Assembly (NCBI RefSeq): GCF_019263745.1
Contig: NZ_CP077107.1
Span: 3,038,001 to 3,102,000 of the forward strand
DNA from: Methanospirillum hungatei
Lineage (GTDB): Archaea > Halobacteriota > Methanomicrobia > Methanomicrobiales > Methanospirillaceae
Direction: 5' to 3'
DNA: 64,000 nucleotides
Shown here: positions 35,041 to 45,203 of the stretch, in pieces
How the letters are laid out: each line of letters opens with the position of its first letter
Numbering within the stretch: position 1 is the first letter of the stretch
Made by a program: the position numbers and the translations under genes
Notes under the pieces: model-generated
What the model was told of the DNA's origin: nothing
What the model saw: only the letters and a program-made list of their open reading frames with translations
The model's database searches: none

Positions 35041-35889
35041 TTATTTAATAAACGTCCCATTCCGGTATTCTGCAAATGCCTGATCCACTTCTTCCTGGGT
35101 GTTCATGACTATCGGCCCACCCCAGGCAATCGGCTCTCTGATAGGTCTTCCGGAGATCCATAAAAACCGGCAGCCATCTTCCCCGGTTGTAAGATCAAGG
35201 ACCGCTCCCGGAGCCAGGTGTGCCAAACTACGATTTTTCAAAAAAACAGGTTCTCCCATCCCAACCGTGCATCGTCCTTCAAAAACATACATGATCCCGG
35301 TAAAACCAGGCCGGACCTGGTGATAGAATTTTGAATTTGCAGGAACAGACACGTCGAGATATTCTGGATCAACAATGATCTCACGAACCGGCCCTGTTAA
35401 TCGCCCATATGTTCCTGCTATCACCCGGACTTTCGAACCATTCTCAAGAGTATCTACTGGAATCATATCAGAAGAAATCTCCTGGTACCGGGGAACATGA
35501 TATTTTTCTGACCGGGGAAGGTTAACCCAGAGTTGAAATCCGCCCATCTTTCCATTAACCGGTTTTGGCATCTCCTGGTGAATAATTCCTGAACCTGCTG
35601 TCATCCATTGAACTGCTCCGGTTCCCACAATTCCGGCATTTCCCATGCTATCACCGTGCTCAATCAGTCCATCAAGCATGTACGTAACCGTTTCAATGCC
35701 CCGGTGTGGATGCCAGGGAAACCCTTTCACATAATCAGCCGGAGAATCTCCCCTGAAATCATCAAGCATCAGAAATGGATCAAACCGGGGGATCTCATGG
35801 TATCCGAAGGCACGATGTAGCCTGACTCCGGCTCCTTCGATTGTTTCACGAGCAATAAGAATTTCCCATACCGGCTGATTTAACCCCAT
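35041..35889 (-). CDS. Pirin family protein
   Basis: A 282-residue bicupin of the pirin family. The N-terminal cupin has the metal motif FPWHPHRGIETVTYMLDG (two His plus the Glu), and EHGDSMGN and MTAGSGIIHQEMP complete the iron-binding His/His/His/Glu set. The C-terminal cupin begins near residue 170. Some pirins show quercetinase activity and others are regulators in eukaryotes; the role in methanogens is unknown. It is a single-gene unit, with about 117 bp on its upstream side before the QueG-like gene is reached. Confidence 0.93.
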   Translation of the reverse strand: MGLNQPVWEILIARETIEGAGVRLHRAFGYHEIPRFDPFLMLDDFRGDSPADYVKGFPWHPHRGIETVTYMLDGLIEHGDSMGNAGIVGTGAVQWMTAGSGIIHQEMPKPVNGKMGGFQLWVNLPRSEKYHVPRYQEISSDMIPVDTLENGSKVRVIAGTYGRLTGPVREIIVDPEYLDVSVPANSKFYHQVRPGFTGIMYVFEGRCTVGMGEPVFLKNRSLAHLAPGAVLDLTTGEDGCRFLWISGRPIREPIAWGGPIVMNTQEEVDQAFAEYRNGTFIK

Positions 35890-35961
35890 AAAACATAATC
35901 AACGTGAGACATATAATAAATATGGTCTAAAAAAACCTGACGTACGTATGTCCACTAAAAA

Positions 35962-36666
35962 TTACCGTTTTCGCCCATAGGGACACACATACAGACACAG
36001 TCCACAAACTGGTTCTTCATTCCTCTTTTTCATCTCAAGAAAATACCCGTCGCATCGTTCAACAGCAAATCTGGCTTCCCGTGGTTCTTCTTCTCGAAAA
36101 GATGCTCCAGTATATGCTTTCACCGGACAGATATCAACACAAGCCTGGCAGGATCCACATCGGTCCTCCATGGGTGCAGACACTGCCTGTAGGGGGGCAT
36201 CGGTCAGAACGCTCCCCCATCGGACCCGTGGTCCGTGATCTGGGGTGATAAGCATGCAGCTCTTGCCAATCCATCCAAATCCAGCCTGTCGGGCAGCCAG
36301 TTTATGAGAGAATACTGAGCAGATTTGTTCATCATCCACCCGAACAGAAGCCGGAACAGGAAGAGCGGAGAATCCGGTCTTTTGAATAAGATTAGCCACA
36401 CCGGATGAGATAATATCGAGCTGAGTATTGATTACCTGGTACGCATGATGATGATAGAGAATCTTTGCAGCCCGACTCCCTTGTCCGAGAAGATCTACAA
36501 TTGAATGCTGCAGTTTAATCCCAAACACCACGGCGTAAGGAAACCGGGTCATTTCACCTCCCTGTCTTATGACCTCATCCTGCACAGATGTGAGATCTGC
36601 AATCCCGAAATATGATGTCCCCTGCATCGTGCAGAAAGAGGAGAGTGAATCATACAGATCAGTCAT
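35962..36666 (-). CDS. QueG-like 4Fe-4S double cluster protein
   Basis: A 234-residue relative of epoxyqueuosine reductase (QueG) with a cobalamin-binding-like N-terminal domain and a double [4Fe-4S] C-terminal domain. Cluster motifs are CGSCQACVDICPVKA and, near the end, CDGYF plus CGLCLYVCPYGRK. GFGWIGKSCMLITPDHGPRV is the conserved central loop of the family. It is shorter than QueG (about 350-380 residues) and lacks the HEAT-like C-terminus, so tRNA modification should not be assumed. The start overlaps the upstream DUF1703 gene stop by four bases. Confidence 0.8.
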   Translation of the reverse strand: MTDLYDSLSSFCTMQGTSYFGIADLTSVQDEVIRQGGEMTRFPYAVVFGIKLQHSIVDLLGQGSRAAKILYHHHAYQVINTQLDIISSGVANLIQKTGFSALPVPASVRVDDEQICSVFSHKLAARQAGFGWIGKSCMLITPDHGPRVRWGSVLTDAPLQAVSAPMEDRCGSCQACVDICPVKAYTGASFREEEPREARFAVERCDGYFLEMKKRNEEPVCGLCLYVCPYGRKR

Positions 36667-38384
36667 AATACCTCAATAACCTTAAAACCCTGATTTCCAA
36701 TGCAATATATGACGAACATCTGTATATGTGCCTGCGGGTATTCATACCTGAGCCCCTCTTTATATCCCAAAATCTGCTTCGTATCTTCGTCTCTGACAGT
36801 AAAAACCTCTATCGACGTATTCATCCTGGACCATTCAGTGTTTGAAAAATATTTAAACTCAATAACCCACCGGATGCCGGCAAATTTTTCATGATATTTC
36901 CCGACAAATTCAAGATCACTACGACCTTTCGGGTATGATCGTTCAAGATTCCAGGTAAACCAGGTAGAAAGATACCTGCTGCAGAGTTCATAAAATGTCG
37001 TCCGGTAAAAATTCTCATTCACTCTGTTAAACACTGCTTCCGGAAGCTGCCCAACATAGAGTTGCCAGTAATCAGCAAAGAGCTTCTTTAAATCAGGATT
37101 ATTAAGAAAACCCTGCATCATTTCAGCATACCGGGTAGAGACATCGATGTTATAGAGTTCATTAAAATATTCTGCAAATATCTTTTGCATGTTCACATTT
37201 GGAAGTTTAAGGAAAAATTGATCCTTTTTTGTCAGCATACCAAGATAAAAGAATGAAATGGGATAGTAATGTTTGTCAAAAAACTGGGATCTGTTAAATT
37301 TCGAGACCAGATATTCTTCATCATACGGGATGGATTCAGTCTGTAAAAGTTCACTGACAATATCCCGGGTGTTCTCCGTGCTGCTGGTTATCCGTTTCAC
37401 CCAAGAGAGATCAGTCCTCAGGTTTAAATCGGTCAGTTGTTTAGGAATTTTTTTCTTATCGCAGAAATCCTGCAAGAAATACATCAGCATGGTAGAATTA
37501 TATATTGCATCACCATCAGGATCCACGAAATGGTATCCGTTATACTGCGTTTTTATTATCTCTTGAATTACCGGGCGAATGATTGGATCAATCTGATATT
37601 CATCAAATATCATATCCAGAAGGGCATTTACTTCTCCCTGTGTAAACCCAAGCATAGATTCAAAAGATGAATCAAGGGTAAGAAATGATGCAATATTATA
37701 ACTTGACGTCAGATCATCAATTGTAATGGGGAGGACTCCGGTGATGAAAATATTTGCAATAATTCCCATTTGTCTTCCCTCTTTGAGTGTCTTAAAAAAT
37801 GTTCTGAGAAAACTATCACCGGAGGTTACTTCCTGATACAGGTGATCCTGGTGACTGGTAATATACTGATTGACAAAATTATCATATTCATCAATAATGA
37901 CATATACCTGTGGAGCATCAGATTTTTGCAGATATCCAAGCCATAATGAAAAAGCAGTTGAGGCATCAGTATCCGGAGAAAAATCAGGGAAATCATACAT
38001 CAGGTTAGGATAGGCATATTTCAATTGAGATATCCGCCCTACACAAATTTGGTTAAAGGCCGATTCAGTTTTTTTTATATCTTCAGAAACTGAAATCACG
38101 GAAAAATCAAATTTTAAGACAATATATTGATTATGAGTATCAGTAGGGTTATTTCCTATCCAGGTATTCCCAAAAAGTTCATGAAACCGTGATGCTTCTT
38201 TCAGGTCATAGTAATACTGAAGCATTGAACAGAAGAGAGATTTCCCAAAACGCCTTGGGCGAAGAAAAACCGGGTTTTGATATTTTTCTAATTTTTCTAT
38301 ATATTGGGATTTATCAACGAAATAACTGTTTTTTTCGATAAGCTCAGCGAAATTCATAATCCCATACGGGACTCGGCGGTTCAT
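36663..38384 (-). CDS. AAA-like ATPase with DUF1703 nuclease-fold C-terminus
   Basis: A 573-residue protein of the AAA-ATPase_like (DUF1703) family, which expands in methanogens and Bacteroidetes. The N-terminus NRRVPYGIMNFAELIEKNSYFVDKS is the family start. The P-loop is atypical, RPRRFGKSLFCSML near residue 42. VYVIIDEYDN gives the Walker B. The C-terminal PD-(D/E)XK-like part has GRSDLEF and WVIEFKYF, consistent with D...E-x-K. The family may be mobile or defence related, but function is not established. Its stop overlaps the QueG-like start by four bases. Confidence 0.9.
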   Translation of the reverse strand: MNRRVPYGIMNFAELIEKNSYFVDKSQYIEKLEKYQNPVFLRPRRFGKSLFCSMLQYYYDLKEASRFHELFGNTWIGNNPTDTHNQYIVLKFDFSVISVSEDIKKTESAFNQICVGRISQLKYAYPNLMYDFPDFSPDTDASTAFSLWLGYLQKSDAPQVYVIIDEYDNFVNQYITSHQDHLYQEVTSGDSFLRTFFKTLKEGRQMGIIANIFITGVLPITIDDLTSSYNIASFLTLDSSFESMLGFTQGEVNALLDMIFDEYQIDPIIRPVIQEIIKTQYNGYHFVDPDGDAIYNSTMLMYFLQDFCDKKKIPKQLTDLNLRTDLSWVKRITSSTENTRDIVSELLQTESIPYDEEYLVSKFNRSQFFDKHYYPISFFYLGMLTKKDQFFLKLPNVNMQKIFAEYFNELYNIDVSTRYAEMMQGFLNNPDLKKLFADYWQLYVGQLPEAVFNRVNENFYRTTFYELCSRYLSTWFTWNLERSYPKGRSDLEFVGKYHEKFAGIRWVIEFKYFSNTEWSRMNTSIEVFTVRDEDTKQILGYKEGLRYEYPQAHIQMFVIYCIGNQGFKVIEVL

Positions 38385-38559
38385 AGTTATTTCACCCTGG
38401 TTCTGTGGTTACACGTTATGTAATATGGATATTTATATGTCATGATATCATTGAAATTAAGAATAGTAATCAAAATTAATACAATAAATGAAAGAGGTAT
38501 CTTTTGTAATTTTTTATAAAATGAGTCTCAAATTTTAGTCGATTTATAATTTAAACATA

Positions 38560-39360
38560 TTATAAGTTTTTTTGCCCTATCATATCCCTGACCGTTACCT
38601 CCGGATAATGATACCTGCCCCTTCCTTTCGTTCCCCTCATGAGATTCAGATCAATAGCCTGAACCGGACAAAAATTCAAACAGGCACAACAGAGTTCGCA
38701 CTGATGATGATAAACAGGCTTTCCGTCTTCAAGCGAAATGTTTTCAGTCGGACAGACAGAGACACAAATCCCACAGGAGGTACAGGTATCTGAAACTGAG
38801 AATTTTTCATCGGCCTTATGAACTCCTCTGACAAATCCGCCATATAATACAGTCTGCATGAGAGAAGAGATGGGGTACATCCCAATTTTCTGATTTTTAC
38901 ATTCCCTGATTATTTCTGTGATCCGGTTTATTTCAACATCCGCAGATGACAGAATGGACATAATTTTTTCTCCTGAAGGGGGAGTAGAAACAGGAGGGAA
39001 ATTATTGGGCATTCTGATTAAAAATCCGGCATTAAGTCCGGTCGGATTTTTCTCGAGAAGAGTAACATCCATCATCTTCAAGGCAGAACCACCTGTCCCT
39101 CCCAGGGTCACAATACCAAAAACATATGCTGTATTACCTGTGTTTAGCCGCTTGAGAAAATTTCGGACGATGACGGGAACTCCAGCATCATATACCGGAC
39201 AGATGATACCAACTCTTCCCTCAGGGCTGATAATTTCTTCTTCAGACTGCATCAGAGGGCAAATAGGAACGAGATCAGTATCACTTAGGATGTCTCTAAT
39301 CTTTCTGGCTACCGATAGAGAATTTCCAGTTCCAGTAAAATAATATATTGTTGTATGCAT
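38560..39360 (-). CDS. EFR1 family flavodoxin-ferredoxin fusion
   Basis: A 266-residue protein with an N-terminal flavodoxin domain (FMN loop YFTGTGNSLSVARKIRD at residues 7-23) and a C-terminal double [4Fe-4S] ferredoxin domain, CTSCGICVSVCPTEN and CELCCACLNFCPVQA. This is the EFR1 layout common in anaerobes. It would act in intracellular electron transfer between ferredoxin-like and FMN centres. It lies nine bases downstream of a flavodoxin gene on the same strand, so the two are co-transcribed and probably work together. Confidence 0.92.
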   Translation of the reverse strand: MHTTIYYFTGTGNSLSVARKIRDILSDTDLVPICPLMQSEEEIISPEGRVGIICPVYDAGVPVIVRNFLKRLNTGNTAYVFGIVTLGGTGGSALKMMDVTLLEKNPTGLNAGFLIRMPNNFPPVSTPPSGEKIMSILSSADVEINRITEIIRECKNQKIGMYPISSLMQTVLYGGFVRGVHKADEKFSVSDTCTSCGICVSVCPTENISLEDGKPVYHHQCELCCACLNFCPVQAIDLNLMRGTKGRGRYHYPEVTVRDMIGQKNL

Positions 39361-39369
39361 GATCCCTCC

Positions 39370-39849
39370 TCACAGAGATGAGATATCGCGGATGACAGTT
39401 TGAATGGTTTCAATCTCTATTGATCCTGCCTGATCAAGCACCACAGTGCCGGATATGGAGATTCCTTTTGCTTTCAGCCGTTCTACCATCGATATAAGTG
39501 CTTGCTCACCACTCTCTGTACTTTTACAAGTCAGTAATACAAAGGCATGTTTACCCTGGCATCCTGTGAGACCTTCAATTCCTCCATTAATTACAGGTGT
39601 TGGTTTTCCTGCCCAAACCGGTGAGGCAATAATAAGGAGGTCATAAGCAGATACTTCAATTTTTTCTGGGAGAACAGAATCATGTAATCCTCTTAAAGCC
39701 CGGTAGCATCCTTTTGGAATTACCATGAGAGATGAATACGGATGTATTGGGGTTACTTCAATAATATCGGCAGATATCTCATCATGTATCTTCTGAATTA
39801 CATTTTTGGTTATCCCGGAATGGGAATGATAAATAATTGCAGTTTTCAT
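39370..39849 (-). CDS. Flavodoxin-like FMN protein
   Basis: A 159-residue flavodoxin-fold protein. The FMN phosphate loop is YHSHSGITKNVIQKI, and the aromatic stacking loops are SPVWAGKPTP and LLTCKSTESGEQA. It is shaped as a flavodoxin or NADPH-type flavoprotein and probably binds FMN. It precedes the EFR1 gene in a two-gene unit. The exact redox partner is not known. Confidence 0.85.
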   Translation of the reverse strand: MKTAIIYHSHSGITKNVIQKIHDEISADIIEVTPIHPYSSLMVIPKGCYRALRGLHDSVLPEKIEVSAYDLLIIASPVWAGKPTPVINGGIEGLTGCQGKHAFVLLTCKSTESGEQALISMVERLKAKGISISGTVVLDQAGSIEIETIQTVIRDISSL

Positions 39850-40205
39850 CTTCTTCCCTCACACGAAAGTAAATTTTGCCAGTCAGTCAAAACGTTTTTC
39901 ATCTGATGATTATACTGGAAATAATAAATCATATGTCCGGAAATAATGTATTGAACATATGAGATACTCGATTACCATCAGATTATGAAATCACCAGGAA
40001 TTATCTGTAATAGATAAAGATCCAGATGGTTCAAATTAGATCTTTCAAACCTGAACCATATAATTAATTGCTTATATTCTTATAATATTCTTTCTTAAGA
40101 TCCTGACTTGTGGAGATGGATGGTAGAAATTATAATCCTAAACAATTCAAACCCCGGGCATTACAATTGAAAAATCTGTTATAGTATTCCTTATCAAACT
40201 TCTCA
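39850..40205. other. Intergenic stretch between divergent units
   Basis: This 356-bp AT-rich stretch lies between the flavodoxin and rsgA start codons. TATA-like sequences are present near 40065-40090. No open frame or RNA gene could be supported. Confidence 0.5.
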
Positions 40206-41306
40206 ATGCAGAATAATTCTGATTGTGATCAACCACAAATTACCTCTCTTGAAGAAATTGGATGGGATAAAGAATGGGATTTAATTTTTTCCCCATATAA
40301 AGGCCCGTATATATCTGGCAGAGTAGCAACTGCTCATAAAACGAAATATGATGTACTCATACCTGGAGAGATCATCTCATTACCTATTTCTGGAGTAATG
40401 AGATCTAAAAACCTCCACCCGGTAGTGGGAGATTTTGTTGTTATTTTAAATCAGGATCCAACATCCCGGATGATTGTATCAATATTAGACAGAAGAACCT
40501 GTCTGTCACGTGGAGGAGCCGGAGAATCAACCGGAGAACAAATATTAGCGGCAAATATTGACACGGCTTTTATTGTCACTGATCCAGGAATGGATTTTAA
40601 TATCTCGCGGATTGAGAGATATCTCCTCATTGTAAGATCATCTGGAGCTGAGCCGGTAATCATCCTGAACAAAACCGATACATGTGATGATACCACATCC
40701 AAAATAAATGAAATTCATACAGAACTTGGACACATTCCGGTTGTTGCCATCAGTGCCCTTCAGAAAAACGGCCTCGATCAATTAAAAGAGTATCTGAAAC
40801 CAGGAAAAACAATAATCTTTCTTGGATCATCAGGAGTAGGAAAATCAACACTGATGAATGCCCTTTCAGGATTTAATCTTCAACAAACGGGGAGTATCAG
40901 GGAGGATGATGGAAAAGGCCGGCACACCACTACTGTCCGTCACCTAATCGTACTTCCATCCAAGTGTTCACTGATTGATACTCCTGGGCTTCGGGAAATC
41001 CGGATCTGGACCGCTGAAGATCAGGTTGAGGAATTATTTCAGGATATTATCCGGATTGCCAGAGGATGCAGATTCTCTGATTGTTCTCACCAGCAGGAAC
41101 CGGGTTGTGCTGTTAGACAGGCAATAGATAATGGTGAACTATTAGAGAGCCGATTAGAGCGATATCGAAAAATTCTGAAAGAAATGTCATTTGAAAGAGA
41201 AAAAGCTGAAATTGGATTAAAACGATTTGAAAAGAAAAAGTTCAAAGGGATAAGTCAGCTTGCTCATGAGCTTCATGAGAGTCCCAAGTGGAAAGCACAA
41301 CGGTAA
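40206..41306 (+). CDS. rsgA: Ribosome small subunit-dependent GTPase A
   Basis: A 366-residue RsgA/YjeQ protein, a circularly permuted GTPase that matures the small ribosomal subunit. An OB-fold covers about residues 30-105. The permuted GTPase order is G4 NKTD, G5 SAL, then G1 GSSGVGKST and G3 DTPGLRE. A zinc-binding tail CRFSDCSHQQEPGC is present with a C-H-C pattern. RsgA is mainly bacterial, though some methanogens carry a copy. A single gene, 98 bp before an unrelated secreted protein gene. Its presence in an archaeon suggests transfer from bacteria. Confidence 0.95.
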   Translation: MQNNSDCDQPQITSLEEIGWDKEWDLIFSPYKGPYISGRVATAHKTKYDVLIPGEIISLPISGVMRSKNLHPVVGDFVVILNQDPTSRMIVSILDRRTCLSRGGAGESTGEQILAANIDTAFIVTDPGMDFNISRIERYLLIVRSSGAEPVIILNKTDTCDDTTSKINEIHTELGHIPVVAISALQKNGLDQLKEYLKPGKTIIFLGSSGVGKSTLMNALSGFNLQQTGSIREDDGKGRHTTTVRHLIVLPSKCSLIDTPGLREIRIWTAEDQVEELFQDIIRIARGCRFSDCSHQQEPGCAVRQAIDNGELLESRLERYRKILKEMSFEREKAEIGLKRFEKKKFKGISQLAHELHESPKWKAQR

Positions 41307-41423
41307 AGGTACTTCTCCGTAAAAAGATTCATTGTTATAGAAAGAAATACGCTGATTTCTTCCTATAAAAAGAGAAAATCTTTAGGTTTTAAATGAGTAT
41401 AACAGATTACAGGAGGTTAAAAA

Positions 41424-42119
41424 ATGAGATCATACATGTTTACAGGAGGCATGGTTATCCTTATTCTGATAAGCATGAACTTTGTCCTCGCAGAAACTCC
41501 TCAGGTTTCATCATCTGATAATTGGTGGAATGGGTCATGGATGTCTGATGATTATACTGTACTCATCCTTCAAAATGATGCGAATATTGCCGGAAGTTAT
41601 GACCCCGAAGACATCTCAGTCTTGGATTCTGGTCTACTTAAAGGAACATTATCAAAAGACAAAAAAACATTTTCAGGAATATGGTCAGAATCAGGAACGA
41701 TTACATATATTCTGTCAGATGATCTCATGTCATTTTCAGGAGTAGGAACAGTCAATCAGGAAGGAAATATTGGAGATCCCTTCACGTATTTAAGTAACGC
41801 CACACGAGAAGGAGAAGTGAAAGACCTGAATAATACCTGGACAGGAACCTGGAAATCAGCCAGCAATATCTACACATTTACTCAGAATGGATCGGTAGTT
41901 TTTGGTTCTTACTCTCCATTCCATAGTGAAGAAGATGAACCAGGTCACATAGATGGAGTAGTTTCAGAGGATGGGAAAAAATTTACTGGCTCCTGGGTTG
42001 AAACAGGAAATTTCACATTTGTTCTTTCAGAAGATAAGAAGAGTTATACTGGGACATATACAACTTCATTTTCTGATTCCGGATCTCTTGAATTCTGGAA
42101 TGGTACAAAAATGGAATAA
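41424..42119 (+). CDS. Secreted protein with two tandem beta-repeats
   Basis: A 231-residue exported protein of unknown function. A signal peptide covers residues 1-23. The mature part has two copies of an about 80-residue repeat: the first has WWNGSWMSDDYTVLILQND and LSKDKKTFSGIWSESGTITY, the second WTGTWKSASNIYTFTQNG and VSEDGKKFTGSWVETGNFTF. Each ends in a third similar strand (LSDDLMSFSGVGTV, LSEDKKSYTGTYTT). The fold is probably a beta barrel of the lipocalin or avidin-like kind, but this is not proven. AGGAGG eleven bases upstream is the ribosome site. Confidence 0.75.
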   Translation: MRSYMFTGGMVILILISMNFVLAETPQVSSSDNWWNGSWMSDDYTVLILQNDANIAGSYDPEDISVLDSGLLKGTLSKDKKTFSGIWSESGTITYILSDDLMSFSGVGTVNQEGNIGDPFTYLSNATREGEVKDLNNTWTGTWKSASNIYTFTQNGSVVFGSYSPFHSEEDEPGHIDGVVSEDGKKFTGSWVETGNFTFVLSEDKKSYTGTYTTSFSDSGSLEFWNGTKME

Positions 42120-42279
42120 TCATTTTTTAAACAGGCACACAATATACCACAGACTACAAAGTTCAATTTGACCTAATACTTCCCATCAGAATTTACCAAA
42201 AATTAATTTCAAATAACTGTTATTATCATCTCTATTATCAGACAGCCGTTCTGCAAACCTATGAAAAAAAGGAATTCTG

Positions 42280-45081
42280 TTAAGACTGTTCATCAATGTG
42301 GTATTTTCCTTTTGGAACATCTATTACAAACAGACATCCATCTCCAAATGATCCTTGTTCAGAGATAGTAATAGAGGAGATGGATAGGATTTCCCGGGTT
42401 AAAAAGAGTCCATACCCGGTATTTTTGCCAAACCCTCTCTCGAAGATTAATTTTTTCTGATCATCAGGTATCCCTACACCATCGTCTTTGATCTTTATCA
42501 GAAGACCTGTGTTGGCCTCATATGATGTAATATCAATCCGAGTCAGTTTTTCCCCATGCCTGATAGCATTTTCAATGAGATTATAACACACTTTTTCAAA
42601 TAACGGATCAACAAGAATGAAAATTCCAGATATAGCAATATTGACCGTAATATTTCCGGTATCAATTTCTTTCTCTGCTCGGCGGAATATTTCACCTACA
42701 TCCTGCCACTCCGGAACCTTCATCCCCAGTTCCTGGTAGGTTTTGGAAAATGAGACAAAATGCTCAATTTCACTCAAAGAACGTTTTATGGCGTCCATAT
42801 ACGTTTTTTGATCAGGGTTCAGATCAATTTCTTCTATAAATGAAAGATACGCTTTAGAAATCATGATTTTATTCAGTATATCATGTCTGGTAATACTGGA
42901 TAACAAGTTCAATTTATTATTTGCAACAAGCAATGCCTCTTCAGCTTGTTTCAGAGTAGTAATATCACGAATTGTTTCGATGGCACCGATAATGGTTCCA
43001 GTCGAATCATAAAGACACGCAGCGATTGCAGATATATATTTCATCTCTCCGGAGATATCAACCCAGAAACTGGATTTTATAATGTCTCCTTCTTGTTCAA
43101 TTCGGTCATATAAGTTATCAGATGAAATTTCCGGATGAAGTACAAGGTCAATGAGAACTGGTCTTTTTATTCCATGAATGGGAACAGAATATTCATAATC
43201 TCCCTTTCCAATCATTGAGGCCGATGAATATCCAGTCAGTTTCTCAAATGCTCTGTTCCAGAAGAGAACATATCCATCAGCATCTATTACAAAAGTCGGA
43301 TCAGGGAGAAGCTGCAGGATCATTTGAATTTGAGAGAAAGATTTCTGAAGTGCTTCCTGTTCGGCGAATGAAATTATTGCCTGACGCTCTTTTGTAATAT
43401 CTCTGATATGAACAAGACTTAATATCCTGTTGTCTTCTGGGATCTTGGTTATCTGAATATTGAGGTACTGCTCTCCGTCATTATTGATCCTGGAGATGGT
43501 TTTAGACAGATATTCATTATTTTCCAATCGGTATGAATTAATCATTTCACAAATTACCGGACCGATCTCATCAAAAAGCGATGAAGCCTCTTTTCCACAT
43601 GCATCCACAGCAGAAATCTGAAACATCTCTTCAGCAGCCCGGTTCATCTCAAGCAAGGTACATGTATCAAGAAGGAAAATAGCATCTGCTGATGACTGAA
43701 AAAGGCTCAGATATCGTTCTTCACTCGCTTTAAGTGATGAGAACATGGTCCGAAGTTGAACTGCCATTTGACTAAATGAATGTGATAGTTCTCCAAGTTC
43801 ATCATCCCTATCAAGATCAGTCCACAATGAGAAATCTCCGCGTGCAAGAGCTTTTGCAGCCCTATTCATGGATAAAACTGGTTTTGTGATATATCTCGCC
43901 AGAAATATACAAAGTATAATTGTCCCAATAATCGCACAAATTAAAAATATAAACGTTATCTGATTATGAGCATAAATACTACCCATAATATCAGATTCAG
44001 GAATGACAACCACAATGAGCCAGTCAAGTCCATATTGATCCTGGTATGGAGAGATTTGAACAAGTTGTCTGGTTCCCCCATAATCACACTGGAACTGTTT
44101 TGAGCTTATAATTGTTTGATTGCCTAAATGTTCTAATAAGTAATGAGATGTTCTCTGAATTACTGGATCTTTACAGGCTGAAGCAGATAGGCGAACAAGC
44201 GTCCCATTTTCATTAACATATGGTTCCCGGACCGTTGAAGAAGCGACAAGTACACCCGATTTTTCAATGATAAAAGCCTGACCGTGTGGTGATATCTCGA
44301 TTTTTTGTAAAAAGTCACTAATACCAGATAAAGTCAGAGCAGTATCCATAACCCCAAGTAATTCACCAGTATCAGAATAGACAGGACGAACTGCATCTAT
44401 ACTGACTATTCCCTCAAGCCACATATAAATCGGTGTCCAGACAGGTTCTTTTGCCTGAACTGCTTCCTGGTACCAGGGTCTGGTACGGGGATCGTAATCT
44501 GGAATGGTGATTGTTTTTTCTCCAGTCCGACCATCCGGAAATAAATGGTATTCTACAAAGGAAAAATTTGTGTTCTGATTTGAAATTCCATAATATCGTT
44601 CTTTTCCTGTTGCAAGACCTGGTGATCCAACTTTTGAAATAATGGTATAATTACCCTCTTTCTCATGTCCATAACAAATAGCTTCTACAGTATCAAATTG
44701 GTGTGATAATTCCAGAAAGTATTCTTTTAAATCTTCTGTATCATGAACAGACACACGATTATGTTTAAATGAGTCAATGCTGAGTTGGTTAACAAAGTGG
44801 GGAACCTGCAGGTAAGAATCGAGCTGATCTGATATTCTGTTCGCTACTTCATGTTGTAGCTGACCTGCAAGTTCATTTGCACTATATTGGCTGTTTTGAA
44901 ATGCTAACAATCCAGTAATACAAATTGCAAGAACTACAACCAATCCAAAAAGAAGGGTAAGCACGGTCCTTAATTTCAACCGGCCAAAAAAGCGATGAAT
45001 CTGATGAAGGGGCCCTTTATCTTTCTTTTTATTTGGGGCAGATGAGTCATTTGAAACCGATACGTATTCATCATCTTTCAT
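42280..45081 (-). CDS. Membrane sensor histidine kinase (Cache-HAMP-PAS-PAS-HK)
   Basis: A 933-residue membrane-bound sensor kinase. Two transmembrane helices flank a large extracellular dCache domain (about 60-370). A HAMP domain follows (about 400-455, EDELGELSHSF-type pattern), then PAS domains near 465-580 and 605-720. The phospho-acceptor is His733 in SSITRHDILNKIM. The ATPase has N-box NLIENAIRHGE and G-box DDGVGIPDDQ and GYGLFLTREIL. It would sense a small external ligand. It is next to another kinase (45204-47660) that has a receiver domain. No separate regulator gene is adjacent. Confidence 0.95.
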   Translation of the reverse strand: MKDDEYVSVSNDSSAPNKKKDKGPLHQIHRFFGRLKLRTVLTLLFGLVVVLAICITGLLAFQNSQYSANELAGQLQHEVANRISDQLDSYLQVPHFVNQLSIDSFKHNRVSVHDTEDLKEYFLELSHQFDTVEAICYGHEKEGNYTIISKVGSPGLATGKERYYGISNQNTNFSFVEYHLFPDGRTGEKTITIPDYDPRTRPWYQEAVQAKEPVWTPIYMWLEGIVSIDAVRPVYSDTGELLGVMDTALTLSGISDFLQKIEISPHGQAFIIEKSGVLVASSTVREPYVNENGTLVRLSASACKDPVIQRTSHYLLEHLGNQTIISSKQFQCDYGGTRQLVQISPYQDQYGLDWLIVVVIPESDIMGSIYAHNQITFIFLICAIIGTIILCIFLARYITKPVLSMNRAAKALARGDFSLWTDLDRDDELGELSHSFSQMAVQLRTMFSSLKASEERYLSLFQSSADAIFLLDTCTLLEMNRAAEEMFQISAVDACGKEASSLFDEIGPVICEMINSYRLENNEYLSKTISRINNDGEQYLNIQITKIPEDNRILSLVHIRDITKERQAIISFAEQEALQKSFSQIQMILQLLPDPTFVIDADGYVLFWNRAFEKLTGYSSASMIGKGDYEYSVPIHGIKRPVLIDLVLHPEISSDNLYDRIEQEGDIIKSSFWVDISGEMKYISAIAACLYDSTGTIIGAIETIRDITTLKQAEEALLVANNKLNLLSSITRHDILNKIMISKAYLSFIEEIDLNPDQKTYMDAIKRSLSEIEHFVSFSKTYQELGMKVPEWQDVGEIFRRAEKEIDTGNITVNIAISGIFILVDPLFEKVCYNLIENAIRHGEKLTRIDITSYEANTGLLIKIKDDGVGIPDDQKKLIFERGFGKNTGYGLFLTREILSISSITISEQGSFGDGCLFVIDVPKGKYHIDEQS

Positions 45082-45203
45082 GCATAACTAAAGAGACCGA
45101 TATAGTATCATTCAAATCCATTGACGATAAACGTATCCCTTTGATATTCCCTTACCCAGGTTAACAGAGAAAAAACTTGTGTACATAAATCAATTTTACT
45201 CAA

